A stretch of 9,970 nt of DNA from JAQWUY01 sp049615605 (GTDB lineage: Bacteria; Pseudomonadota; Alphaproteobacteria; JAQWUY01), in contig JBMZFW010000043.1 of assembly GCA_049615605.1 (NCBI GenBank), forward strand, positions 1-9,970, read 5' to 3'. Position numbers and translations under genes: made by a program. A model generated the notes under the pieces. That model searched no databases, was not told where the DNA came from, and saw only the letters and a list, made by a program, of their open reading frames with translations. Positions 1 through 7,302 of this stretch are shown here, piece by piece. How positions within the stretch are numbered: the stretch's first letter is position 1; each line of letters starts with the position of its first letter.

Positions 1-476
1 CGGTGCATAATATCGTGAATTACCGCACCAGTTGGGCTGGTAATAACACCAATAGTATTTGGCATTCGGGGAATTGGTTTTTTATGTTCTTCGTCAAATA
101 AACCTTCTGCGGATAATTTTTTCTTGCGTTCTTCCAGTTGTTTTAACAATGCACCAATACCAGATGGCTTTATATTTGATATATTTAACTGATAAGAAGA
201 ATTTTTATCATAGGTTGTTATTTTACCTGTTGCGATTACTTCCATACCTTCTTCTGGCATTATATCCAGTTTTGGAATGGTAAATTTCCAACAAGTTGCT
301 TTTATTGATGAATTTTCGTCCTTTAATGTCATATACATATGACCGCTTTGGTGATGAACAAAGCCAGATATTTCACCTTTTATTGCAACTTGTGCGAAAT
401 TATCCTCTATTAAATTTTTAATAGAAGAAGATATTTCGCTTACCGAAAAAGTTAATTCTTGATTGCTTATTGACAT
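1..476 (-). CDS. xseA: Exodeoxyribonuclease VII large subunit, 5' part only
   Basis: This is the first 158 codons of XseA; the 3' part lies beyond base 1. With XseB, XseA forms cytoplasmic exonuclease VII, which degrades single-stranded DNA into oligonucleotides and acts in repair and recombination. Residues 8-100 match the N-terminal OB-fold: VSEISSSIK, then IKGEISGF at 32-39, SGHMYMTLKDENSSIKATCW at 44-63 and a TGKITTY strand near 83-89. The start of the catalytic core follows at about 136-158, with IPRMPNTIGVITSPTGAVI, a very characteristic family signature. The ATG at 476 gives the usual N-terminus. No clear Shine-Dalgarno sequence precedes it; the upstream bases are almost all A/T. It is divergent from the transporter gene at 567. 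Identity is inferred from conserved motifs and is confident; completeness beyond the edge cannot be judged. Confidence 0.95.
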   Translation of the reverse strand, partial: MSISNQELTFSVSEISSSIKNLIEDNFAQVAIKGEISGFVHHQSGHMYMTLKDENSSIKATCWKFTIPKLDIMPEEGMEVIATGKITTYDKNSSYQLNISNIKPSGIGALLKQLEERKKKLSAEGLFDEEHKKPIPRMPNTIGVITSPTGAVIHDIMH

Positions 477-528
477 AACAATTTTAAAATATCATTTTAA
501 TGTTTTTTATGCTATAAAAAATTGTTAT
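475..528. repeat. 11-bp perfect inverted repeat between divergent genes
   Basis: ATAACAATTTT at 475-485 is the exact reverse complement of AAAATTGTTAT at 518-528. A second, tighter inverted repeat, TTAAAAT/ATTTTAA with a 3-base spacer, sits inside at 484-500. The left arm covers the xseA start codon and the right arm abuts a possible -10 element for the transporter. The position suits an operator for divergent transcription, but all arms are AT-rich, so chance is a real alternative. Confidence 0.45.
510..518 (+). promoter_or_regulatory. Possible extended -10 promoter for the transporter-pdxH pair
   Basis: TGCTATAAA has the TGn extension followed by TATAAA, 5 of 6 matches to the -10 consensus. 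No convincing -35 hexamer lies 16-18 bases upstream, which an extended -10 can tolerate. Transcription would start near 525, leaving about 40 bases of leader before the ATG at 567. Sequence match only. Confidence 0.35.
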
Positions 529-566
529 ATTTCATAAACAAAAAAATATTAATAAATGGAATTAGA

Positions 567-1544
567 ATGTTTGACTTATTTATAAAAATTATCAATGTAA
601 TTGCCCCAGTATTTATATTAATAGTTATTGGTGCGGGTTTTATGCACTTAAAATGGCTTGATAATGCATCAAATGAAAAATTAAAAGGCTTGTTATATAA
701 ATTTTTAATGCCTGTAATGTTGTTTTATTTTATGATTAAAGTAGACAGCGAAATAATTGATTTTGACTTTGTTGTTTTATTACTTGTTTATACATTTGTT
801 ATATTTGGCTTGGCTGTTTTATTGGCACATAAGTTTTTTGCAAAAAATAATAAAGAAGTTGGCATAAGTTCTTTAATTGTGACATTTTCAAACAGTACAT
901 ATCTTGGTCTTCCATTTTGTTATTTAGCCTTTGGTGTAGAAGGTATGGCACCTGCAATTATTACAACAACAATTTATTCATTAATATTTATCGCAGGGTC
1001 TATTTTATTATTACAAATTGACGAAGCATCAAAGCAACAGGCTAATAAATTAAAATTATTAGGTGCAGTTATTTTAAACACCGTAAAAGTTCCTCTTGTA
1101 TATGCAACTTTCTTAGGTTTAGTTGTTTCGTTTATTGGCATTTCACTTCCACAGTTTGTATCAACATCACTTGAAATGATTTCAAATGTTAATATTGGGC
1201 TTGCCTTAATTGTTATTGGTTCATCATTATATGGTGTATTCAGTTCTGAAGAGCCGGGCATTGATAAAGATTTTTGGTTGGAAATTTCATACTTTAATTT
1301 TTATAAATTAATATTGTCGCCTGTGGTTGCATTTTTAATTATAGCACCATTTGAATTTGATATTATTTGGAAATCTGTATTTATATTACAGGCTAGTTTA
1401 CCAGTTGGATTAATGTCATATGTAATAGCGTCAATGAATGGTGTTTATGACCGCCGTGCAGGTGTTGCCATATTATCATCAACATTATTATCAATAATTA
1501 CATTAACAGTTATATTGGGATTATTGTTTAGTTGGACTGTGTAA
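567..1544 (+). CDS. AEC (auxin efflux carrier) family inner-membrane transporter
   Basis: A 325-residue, strongly hydrophobic protein with about ten membrane segments (roughly 8-28, 41-58, 67-88, 99-121, 127-149, 166-191, 207-224, 240-262, 268-288, 298-320). Family signs include FSNSTYLGLPF at 107-117 in the first half. The second half has QASLPVGLMSYVIA at 275-288, followed by LSSTLLSIITL. Bacterial members of this family (Pfam Mem_trans) are secondary carriers, often for organic acids such as malate, but the substrate cannot be read from sequence. I chose the ATG at 567, which gives the typical MFDLF...IAPVF start; an in-frame TTG at 522 would add 15 atypical residues and lies at or before the likely transcription start. 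The TAA stop overlaps the pdxH ATG by one base (TAATG), so the two are probably cotranscribed and translationally coupled. Confidence 0.9.
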   Translation: MFDLFIKIINVIAPVFILIVIGAGFMHLKWLDNASNEKLKGLLYKFLMPVMLFYFMIKVDSEIIDFDFVVLLLVYTFVIFGLAVLLAHKFFAKNNKEVGISSLIVTFSNSTYLGLPFCYLAFGVEGMAPAIITTTIYSLIFIAGSILLLQIDEASKQQANKLKLLGAVILNTVKVPLVYATFLGLVVSFIGISLPQFVSTSLEMISNVNIGLALIVIGSSLYGVFSSEEPGIDKDFWLEISYFNFYKLILSPVVAFLIIAPFEFDIIWKSVFILQASLPVGLMSYVIASMNGVYDRRAGVAILSSTLLSIITLTVILGLLFSWTV

Positions 1545-2137
1545 TGGATATTGAAAACAAAAACCCATTTGATGTTTTAAAATCTTGGTTGGTTGAAGCG
1601 GAAAAATCTGAACCAAATGATCCAAACGCAATGGCACTTGCCACCGTTGATAAAAACGGGGTGCCACAAAACCGAATGGTTTTATTAAAAGATATTGTGG
1701 GCGAAGACTTAGTTTTTTATACAAACAAAGACGGACAAAAAGCCCGTGCAATGAATGACAATCAAAATGTTGCTGTGTTATTCCATTGGAAATCTTTACG
1801 CCGTCAAGTGCGTGTCACTGGTACGGTTAGCTTTGTTGATAAATCAGAAAATCAGAAATATTTTTCGTCAAGGGCAACTATTTCACAACTGGGGGCGATT
1901 GCATCAAAACAATCACAACCACTTAATGATAAACAAACCTTAATTGACGATGTGAAATCATTGGAAGAAAAATATGACGATAGCCATGAAATCCCATGTC
2001 CAGACCACTGGGGTGGTTATAAAATAACTGCAACCAAAATTGAATTATGGATTGATGGGGAAAATCGTCTGCACGACAGGTTTGAATTTATAAAAGATTC
2101 AAATGATAATTGGATATCAACTAGACTGTATCCTTAA
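1544..2137 (+). CDS. pdxH: Pyridoxamine/pyridoxine 5'-phosphate oxidase
   Basis: A 197-residue flavoprotein oxidase of the PNPOx family, which uses FMN and O2 to convert pyridoxine or pyridoxamine 5'-phosphate to pyridoxal 5'-phosphate in the cytoplasm (B6 synthesis and salvage). Visible family blocks are QNRMVLLKD at 42-50 and VFYTNKDGQKA at 57-67 (FMN site), FHWKSLRRQVRVTG at 80-93, SQLGAIASKQS at 114-124, and DHWGGYKI at 154-161. The C-terminal signature ELWIDGENRLHDRFEF spans 167-182; it has Leu and Ile where Phe/Tyr and Gln/His/Gly are usual. The protein ends in RLYP, close to the common RLAP. The ATG at 1544 overlaps the transporter stop; an in-frame TTG at 1532 is less likely. Length is slightly short at the N-terminus compared with E. 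coli (about 218 residues). The stop codon overlaps the convergent prfB stop. Confidence 0.95.
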   Translation: MDIENKNPFDVLKSWLVEAEKSEPNDPNAMALATVDKNGVPQNRMVLLKDIVGEDLVFYTNKDGQKARAMNDNQNVAVLFHWKSLRRQVRVTGTVSFVDKSENQKYFSSRATISQLGAIASKQSQPLNDKQTLIDDVKSLEEKYDDSHEIPCPDHWGGYKITATKIELWIDGENRLHDRFEFIKDSNDNWISTRLYP

Positions 2138-3234
2138 GACCCCACACGGGATGCAAGACTTGCTTGCATAAATTCATCAAGCTTACCATCAAGAACATCT
2201 TGGGTTGCGCTTGTTTCCACATTGGTTCTTAAATCTTTAATCATTTGATATGGGTGTAATACATACGAACGTATTTGATGACCCCAACCAATATCGGTTT
2301 TTTGTGCGTGTTCCGCTTCGGCTTCGGCTTCTTTCTTTTGCATTTCAATTTCGTAAAGTTTTGCTTTCAACATTTTCATTGCTTCTTCACGGTTGCGGTG
2401 TTGTGAACGCTGGTTTTGACATTGCACAACTGTTTTTGTTGGAATGTGGGTAATGCGAACCGCACTGTCGGTTGTATTTACATGTTGCCCGCCCGCGCCC
2501 GATGCACGGTATGTATCAACTTTTAAATCTTTTTCTTCAACTTCAATAACAATATCATCGTCAATTTCTGGATACACGATAACCGAACAGAACGAAGTAT
2601 GGCGACGGGCTGAACTATCAAACGGGGAAATGCGAACCAATCTGTGCACACCGCTTTCGGTTTTTGCCCAACCATAGGCATTGATACCTTTGATATGAAT
2701 TGTTGTTGACTTAATTCCCGCTTCTTCACCATTTACTTGGTCAATTACTTCGGCTTTAAAACCGTGTGAATTTGCCCAGCGGGAATACATTCGTAAAACC
2801 ATATTTGCCCAATCGCAACTTTCCGTACCGCCCGCACCGGCATTAATTTCAAGGAAACAGTTATTGCCATCAACTTCACCACAGAACAGGGCTTCCATTT
2901 CAACTTCTGCTGATTTGGTTTCCATTTTTATAATTGAATCTTCGGCTTCTTTGATAAGTTCATTATCATTTTCGTTTTCTGCCATTTCTAATAATTCAAT
3001 GGAATCATCAAGTGATGTTCGTAAATCGGTATATGCACTTATCTTGCGGTCAAGTTCGGATTTTTCCTGCATAATCTTTTGTGCTTTTGAAGGGTCGTCC
3101 CAAAAGTCAGGTTTATTTGAAATTTCATTTAATTCATTTTGACGGGCAATTGATGTATCCCACTTTAATGACTTTTTTAATAAATCAAGGGACGCATTAA
3201 TTTTATTAACAATGTTTTCTATTTCCGCTTTCAT
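2134..3234 (-). CDS. prfB: Peptide chain release factor 2
   Basis: A 366-residue class I release factor, which reads UGA and UAA in the ribosomal A site and triggers peptide release. The stop-codon reading motif SPF is at 203-205 (type 2, not the PxT of RF1). The peptidyl-transferase motif GGQ is at 248-250, within RASGAGGQHVNTTDSAVR. Length matches E. coli RF2 (365). Unlike E. coli prfB, there is no programmed +1 frameshift: the region equivalent to codons 22-28 reads SLKWDTS in one open frame, with no in-frame TGA. The ATG lies 2 bases after the mrcA stop, so this is the last gene of amiC-mrcA-prfB. Its own stop (TAA on the minus strand, 2136-2134) overlaps the pdxH stop, leaving no intergenic space for a conventional terminator. 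Confidence 0.97.
   Translation of the reverse strand: MKAEIENIVNKINASLDLLKKSLKWDTSIARQNELNEISNKPDFWDDPSKAQKIMQEKSELDRKISAYTDLRTSLDDSIELLEMAENENDNELIKEAEDSIIKMETKSAEVEMEALFCGEVDGNNCFLEINAGAGGTESCDWANMVLRMYSRWANSHGFKAEVIDQVNGEEAGIKSTTIHIKGINAYGWAKTESGVHRLVRISPFDSSARRHTSFCSVIVYPEIDDDIVIEVEEKDLKVDTYRASGAGGQHVNTTDSAVRITHIPTKTVVQCQNQRSQHRNREEAMKMLKAKLYEIEMQKKEAEAEAEHAQKTDIGWGHQIRSYVLHPYQMIKDLRTNVETSATQDVLDGKLDEFMQASLASRVGS
2151..2169. repeat. 7-bp perfect hairpin at the convergent pdxH/prfB ends
   Basis: ATGCAAG, a 5-base loop, then CTTGCAT. It starts 14 bases beyond the pdxH stop but lies within the last codons of prfB. No T-run follows on the plus strand. It could help to end or stabilise the pdxH transcript, yet it also encodes part of the RF2 C-terminus, so function is uncertain. 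Confidence 0.35.
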
Positions 3235-3236
3235 TG

Positions 3237-5732
3237 TTAATAAACATCCGTAAGACCGATTGATTCCTGTGTATTGTCATCATCGCTAGAAGAATTTGAT
3301 TTTGGTTCAGTGCCAACTTTAAATGCTTCTAGTTGTGTGTGCTTACTTTGTTTTTCAGCCTTTTTACCAGTGCGTTTGTCAATGTGAACAAAGCGGACGC
3401 CTTCTGGTGTACGGAATGGAATCTTTGGCATTGTATCTTTTAATTGTAAAAAGAATTCTTTGATAGTCGGCACCGCAACCGAACCACCAGTTTCTTGACG
3501 CCACCAGTTATATTTTTTATCAGGCGGTTGTTTACCAAGCCATCTTGGATTATCAAAACCAAGATAAGTACCCACAACTAAATCAGGGGTAACGGCAATA
3601 AACCACGCGTCTTTGTTATCGTTGGTTGTGCCAGTTTTACCACCCATTGGAATTTTTAAATCCCTTAGCTGTTTACCAGTACCGCGTTCCACAACCCCCC
3701 TTAACATTGTCACAAGTTGGTATGCGGCAATTGGGTCAGTAATTTGTTTTCGTGTATCTTGCACTTGTGGCATTTCTTCTGATAATACATTACAGCCATC
3801 ACATATTTTTTCATTGTGCTTAAAGATAACTTTACCATAACGGTTTTGAATGCGGTCAATTAATGATGGTTTAATTTCTTTACCACCATTTACCACCATT
3901 GAATAAGCAGTTACCATTTTTAATAAAGTTGTTTCACCCGAACCAAGTGCGTATGCAAGATATGGTTCTGGCTTTGCCATAATGTTAAATGACTTTAATG
4001 TTTCACCGAATTTATCCATACCAACATCTTGGGCTAGCCTTACAGTCATAAGGTTTCGTGATTTTTCAATACCAACACGCATTAATTGATTGCCATAGAA
4101 TTTCTTAGAAAAGTTCTGTGGCTTCCACTTTTCACCGCTTTCAAGTGTTAATACAAATGGTGCATCTAAAATCATTGTCGCTGGTGTAAACCCATTGTTA
4201 AGTGCAGTTAAATAAACGAATGGTTTTACCGATGAACCCGGTTGTCTTTTGGCTTGGGTTGCACGGTTAAACTTACTAGTCTTAAAGTCCCAACCGCCGA
4301 CCATTGCAAGAATGCGTCCCGTGTGTGGGTCCATTACAACCATTGCCCCATTGATAAGTGGCACTTGGCGTAATTCATATTTGTTTTTTTGTTGTTCCAG
4401 TAAAATTACATCACCAACTTTTAATACATCGCCCATATTATTTGGTAAACTGCCAGGGCGTTTTTTGTAATATTTTCTTGCCCACGAAACGGCACTAAAT
4501 GGTAATGATAATTTTTTACCATTCTTAAATAATATATCTGCAGTTTTATGATTTACCGTTTGCACAAGTGCCTGTTTCCAGCCCAAAGTTCCCGCCATTG
4601 GTGGAATCTTTTTAAAACGTTTAATTTGTTCGTCTGCTTCATATTCGCCAAGATTTACAATCGCCCCACGATAGCCGTGTCTTTTATCATACGCCATTAA
4701 GCCTTTACGAAGTGCCTTGTGTGCAACCTTTTGAATATCAGAACGCAGTGTGGTGTGAATTGATAAACCACCTTCGTACAATCCCTTGTCGCCATAGTCT
4801 TTGAAAATAGTACGGCGTGTTTCTTCAAGGAAGTAATCTGATTCAACAGTTTTAATATTTCGTCCAAGCATTGCATTAAGCGGTTGTGATTGTGATTTTT
4901 CAAGTTCGTCTGAATCAATATAACCTTCGTCGTACATTCTGCTTAAAACCCAATTACGACGGGCAATTGCTTTTTTCTTTTTACGCACAGGGTGATAATT
5001 ATTCGGTGCTTTTGGCAGTGCTGCCAAGTACGCTGCTTGGGCATAGTTTAATTTCGCAGGCGGTAAGTTAAAGTAACGCATACTTGCCGCTGCTACACCA
5101 TAAGCCCCACGACCTAAATAAATTTGATTTAAGTATAATTCAAGAATTCTTTTTTTTGTCAAAACTCTTTCAATACGGATTGCAAGAATTGCTTCTTTAA
5201 TCTTACGGGTTAATGTTCGTTCATTGGTAAGAAAGAATTGACGGGCAACCTGTTGGGTAATTGTTGATGCACCGATACTGCGTCTTCCTTGGATATAATT
5301 CTTAACATTTTGGAATATGGCACGAACAATGGCAAATGTATCAACCCCACGGTGTGAATAAAAGTCTTGGTCTTCGGTGGTAATAAATGCCTGTTGAATT
5401 TTATCTGGAATATTATCAATTGGCATAAACACACGGCGTTCACGTAAATACTGTGTCATTATATTACCGTCTGATGCGTACACCCTTGATGATACAGGTG
5501 GTTCATATTTTTGTAATGTTGTGTAATCAGGCAGGTTCTGTCCATATAAAAATATAATTACAAATAAACCAATTGTTGCAAGTAAGATACCAGAAATACC
5601 CAGACCTAAAATACGGAACAACCACTTATAAATTATTTGTGTTTGTTCATCGCCATTGTTGTAATGGTCAAGGACTCTTTTAGGTACGATTTTTTTAATT
5701 TTCGTATTTATATTTTTTAGTTTTTTATTCAT
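3237..5732 (-). CDS. mrcA: Penicillin-binding protein 1A, bifunctional peptidoglycan synthase
   Basis: An 831-residue class A PBP, anchored in the inner membrane with its bulk in the periplasm, which polymerises glycan strands from lipid II and cross-links them. A basic cytoplasmic N-tail is followed by a membrane segment at about 38-63. The GT51 glycosyltransferase has TTEDQDFYSHRG at 118-129 (catalytic Glu120), GASTITQQVARQ at 154-165, RKIKEAILA around 176-184 (second Glu at 180) and the LYLNQIYLGRGAYG block at 199-212. An OB-like linker occupies roughly 360-450. The transpeptidase has SSVK at 500-503 (acylated Ser500), SRN at 558-560 and KTGT at 699-702. A CDGC pair (Cys644/Cys647) lies in the periplasmic transpeptidase region; I recall similar CxxC motifs in other alphaproteobacterial PBP1A proteins. 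The C-terminal 40 residues are Ser/Asp/Lys-rich and probably disordered. The gene starts 4 bases after the amiC stop. Confidence 0.96.
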   Translation of the reverse strand: MNKKLKNINTKIKKIVPKRVLDHYNNGDEQTQIIYKWLFRILGLGISGILLATIGLFVIIFLYGQNLPDYTTLQKYEPPVSSRVYASDGNIMTQYLRERRVFMPIDNIPDKIQQAFITTEDQDFYSHRGVDTFAIVRAIFQNVKNYIQGRRSIGASTITQQVARQFFLTNERTLTRKIKEAILAIRIERVLTKKRILELYLNQIYLGRGAYGVAAASMRYFNLPPAKLNYAQAAYLAALPKAPNNYHPVRKKKKAIARRNWVLSRMYDEGYIDSDELEKSQSQPLNAMLGRNIKTVESDYFLEETRRTIFKDYGDKGLYEGGLSIHTTLRSDIQKVAHKALRKGLMAYDKRHGYRGAIVNLGEYEADEQIKRFKKIPPMAGTLGWKQALVQTVNHKTADILFKNGKKLSLPFSAVSWARKYYKKRPGSLPNNMGDVLKVGDVILLEQQKNKYELRQVPLINGAMVVMDPHTGRILAMVGGWDFKTSKFNRATQAKRQPGSSVKPFVYLTALNNGFTPATMILDAPFVLTLESGEKWKPQNFSKKFYGNQLMRVGIEKSRNLMTVRLAQDVGMDKFGETLKSFNIMAKPEPYLAYALGSGETTLLKMVTAYSMVVNGGKEIKPSLIDRIQNRYGKVIFKHNEKICDGCNVLSEEMPQVQDTRKQITDPIAAYQLVTMLRGVVERGTGKQLRDLKIPMGGKTGTTNDNKDAWFIAVTPDLVVGTYLGFDNPRWLGKQPPDKKYNWWRQETGGSVAVPTIKEFFLQLKDTMPKIPFRTPEGVRFVHIDKRTGKKAEKQSKHTQLEAFKVGTEPKSNSSSDDDNTQESIGLTDVY

Positions 5733-5736
5733 AACT

Positions 5737-6963
5737 TTATTTTATAGGATTATTCCTAAAGTGTATTATTAATGCCTTTTTAACAGATTCAGCAAACCTA
5801 GTTTTCCATTTATCGCTTTTTAGGTTTTTAATATCGTGTTTATTAGACATATATCCCGTTTCAATAAGTATACTAGGAATACTTGGGGATTTCAATACCG
5901 CAAAACCAGCGAAGCGGTGCGGGCGTCTTAACAGTTTAATTTTATTTTTCTTAGCAATCTTAATAAGTGAATTTGCATAAGAAGATGCGGAATTCATAAC
6001 ATCTGTTTGTGTTAAATCAATAAGAATACTTTTGATGCTGTTTTCATCTTTAATATTATTATCGCTTACCATTTCGTCAAATGCGTTTTCTTTACGGGCT
6101 AGCTTTGCTGCCTCACGGTCAGATGATTTATTTGAAAGGGTGTAAATGCTCATCCCCCTAATAAATGATTTTCTGTGCTTATCGGCGTGGATTGAAATAA
6201 AGAAGTCCGCATTTCTTTTTTCCGCAATTCTGTATCTTGTTCTAAGCGGGATATAAATATCACGATTACGGGTTAAGCCAACATTGAATTTACCCGATGC
6301 TTTTAAAACTTTATAAACCTTTTTGGCAATTGATAATGTAATGTGTTTTTCATAATAACCGCCAACACCGATACTGCCTGAATCTGGACCACCGTGACCC
6401 GCATCAATAATGATTAATGGCTTACCTGCTTTTTTAATTGGCTTACTAAGTTGTTCAATTTCTTTTTTACGAATTGCATTTGATTTCTTTTCAAGTGCAT
6501 TCCAATACTTTGATGTAATCTTTTTCTGTGAAGTATGTGATTTTATTGATGACTTTGATATATCAATAATAAGTTGTGTTGATTTGCCCACTTTTTTTTG
6601 TCTTACGGATTTGATTTTAATTGGGAATTTTAAATCAATAACGGTACGGCTTACTTTCGGGCTGAATGTACCAGTACGAATTGTACGAATTGCACCTTTG
6701 TTATTTTTGATTTTTTCCGCAGATATAAGGCTTTTAAAATCACTAGTATCAATAACCAGACGGTATGGGTTTTTTAAATTGAAAATATTATATTCAACTT
6801 TTTGGTTTAATTCCAGTACGATGCGGGTTGTGGTTTTGTTTGAACCAGTTTTAATATCTTTTAAAACAATGTCTTTTGCATTGGCAGATGACACAAAAAT
6901 AAGGCTTAACAACAAAGCAAAGCCCATAAATATGCATGAAATAATATTCTTTTTAATAACCAT
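5737..6963 (-). CDS. amiC: N-acetylmuramoyl-L-alanine amidase with AMIN domain (AmiC-type)
   Basis: A 408-residue secreted zinc amidase that cleaves the amide bond between MurNAc and the stem peptide, as needed for daughter-cell separation. The N-terminus is a signal peptide (MVIKKN, hydrophobic stretch to about 25, likely cut after SANA at 29). Residues about 30-135 form the AMIN domain, which targets septal peptidoglycan in this family. A basic linker of about 45 residues follows, then the Amidase_3 domain at about 182-400. Zinc ligands are visible as His190 in IIDAGHGG, Glu205 in YYEKH and His259 in SIHAD; the catalytic Glu368 is in ILIETGYMSN. An AAGG-like ribosome site precedes the ATG at 6963; a TTG one codon upstream is also possible. 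First gene of the unit with mrcA and prfB, divergent from rne. Whether it is AmiC or another AmiA/B/C paralogue is judged from the AMIN domain and context. Confidence 0.93.
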   Translation of the reverse strand: MVIKKNIISCIFMGFALLLSLIFVSSANAKDIVLKDIKTGSNKTTTRIVLELNQKVEYNIFNLKNPYRLVIDTSDFKSLISAEKIKNNKGAIRTIRTGTFSPKVSRTVIDLKFPIKIKSVRQKKVGKSTQLIIDISKSSIKSHTSQKKITSKYWNALEKKSNAIRKKEIEQLSKPIKKAGKPLIIIDAGHGGPDSGSIGVGGYYEKHITLSIAKKVYKVLKASGKFNVGLTRNRDIYIPLRTRYRIAEKRNADFFISIHADKHRKSFIRGMSIYTLSNKSSDREAAKLARKENAFDEMVSDNNIKDENSIKSILIDLTQTDVMNSASSYANSLIKIAKKNKIKLLRRPHRFAGFAVLKSPSIPSILIETGYMSNKHDIKNLKSDKWKTRFAESVKKALIIHFRNNPIK

Positions 6964-6991
6964 CAAACAATTACCTTAGATTTTTTCAATT

Positions 6992-7019
6992 ATTCTACTA
7001 TGTTTTTCAAAATATTCAA
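6992..7019 (-). promoter_or_regulatory. Candidate sigma-70-type promoter for amiC-mrcA-prfB
   Basis: On the minus strand, TTGAAT (7019-7014) and TAGAAT (6997-6992) are separated by 16 bases, 4/6 and 5/6 matches to consensus. The start of transcription would be near 6985, giving a leader of about 20 bases that includes the AAGG ribosome site. AT-rich background makes chance matches easy. Confidence 0.4.
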
Positions 7020-7038
7020 GGTGTCTATTTCTTTTTTG

Positions 7039-7067
7039 TTGTTATTTTAAATAATATTTTGTAATAT
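7039..7067 (+). promoter_or_regulatory. Candidate upstream promoter for rne
   Basis: TTGTTA at 7039-7044 and TAATAT at 7062-7067 with a 17-base spacer, each a 4/6 match. Transcription would start near 7074, just before the inverted repeat at 7076-7116, making a leader of about 330 bases. Weak on its own; its interest is the position. Confidence 0.28.
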
Positions 7068-7075
7068 ATTATTAA

Positions 7076-7116
7076 TGTGGTGTTAAAACAGGTCATTTAT
7101 TGACATTAAGACCACA
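7076..7116. repeat. Nested inverted repeat upstream of rne
   Basis: TGTGGTGTTAA (7076-7086) pairs with TTAAGACCACA (7106-7116) at 10 of 11 positions. Inside, GTCA (7092-7095) pairs with TGAC (7101-7104) around a 5-base loop. The element includes a perfect TTGACA at 7100-7105. It is either a hairpin at the 5' end of the rne message or an operator-like palindrome over a -35 box. Confidence 0.55.
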
Positions 7117-7130
7117 AAGGTATGTGTAAT
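7100..7130 (+). promoter_or_regulatory. Alternative rne promoter with perfect TTGACA
   Basis: TTGACA at 7100-7105 is a consensus -35. The best downstream partner is TGTAAT at 7125-7130, but the 19-base spacer is long; TATGTG at 7121-7126 would have a 15-base spacer. The -35 lies within the nested inverted repeat, so a repressor binding there could block it. Confidence 0.35.
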
Positions 7131-7156
7131 TTATTATGCAGCAGGATTAGAATTTT

Positions 7157-7183
7157 TAACTTTTATGCTTATTGTAAAAGTTA
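7157..7183 (+). repeat. 9-bp perfect stem-loop in the rne leader
   Basis: TAACTTTTA (7157-7165) and TAAAAGTTA (7175-7183) are perfectly complementary around a 9-base loop. It is AT-rich, with no T-run after it, so a terminator is unlikely. It would lie in the rne 5' UTR under either candidate promoter. A smaller 5-bp hairpin, AACTT/AAGTT with a 3-base loop, follows at 7209-7221. Confidence 0.5.
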
Positions 7184-7248
7184 TTGGCAAAACAAAGAAT
7201 ACAAATTGAACTTACAAAGTTTAATTATTAACAAAGGATTTAGTCGCA

Positions 7249-7302
7249 ATGACTGTTAAAAAATACGAATTTAATGTTTTACAAGGCTCGCTTTCTAGCT
7301 AA
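7249..7302 (+). CDS. Possible 17-codon leader ORF upstream of rne
   Basis: ATG to TAA encodes MTVKKYEFNVLQGSLSS. An AAAGGA ribosome-site-like sequence (7233-7238) precedes the ATG by 10 bases, which is better than most real genes in this window have. Codons 5-7 are exactly the left arm of the long stem at 7261-7321, and the ORF ends inside that structure, so translation would alter folding. I do not recognise the peptide, and there is no run of a single regulatory amino acid. It may be chance; conservation in relatives would decide. Confidence 0.3.
   Translation: MTVKKYEFNVLQGSLSS

Noticed and set aside
522..566. TTG start at 522 adding 15 residues to the AEC transporter
   Set aside because: The extra residues are atypical, the region lies at or before the likely transcription start, and the ATG at 567 gives the family's normal N-terminus.
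1532..1543. TTG start at 1532 for pdxH
   Set aside because: The ATG at 1544 overlaps the preceding stop in the common TAATG arrangement and needs no rare start codon.
2112..2133. GGATA/TATCC inverted repeat at the 3' end of pdxH
   Set aside because: Only 5 bp with a 12-base loop, inside coding sequence and with no T-run; not distinguishable from chance.
3881..3900. Two tandem copies of TACCACCATT in mrcA
   Set aside because: It encodes the VVNGGK stretch, conserved in PBP1A proteins, so the repeat is a coding coincidence.
6410..6979. Long hydrophobic open frame on the plus strand across amiC
   Set aside because: It lies almost wholly antisense to a well-supported amidase, and its hydrophobicity is what the complement of a Lys-rich gene would give.
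7122..7259. 45-codon plus-strand ORF in the rne leader
   Set aside because: The product is rich in Cys and aromatic residues with no family likeness, its AAAGG lies directly against the ATG, and it crosses the 7157-7183 hairpin; chance is more likely.
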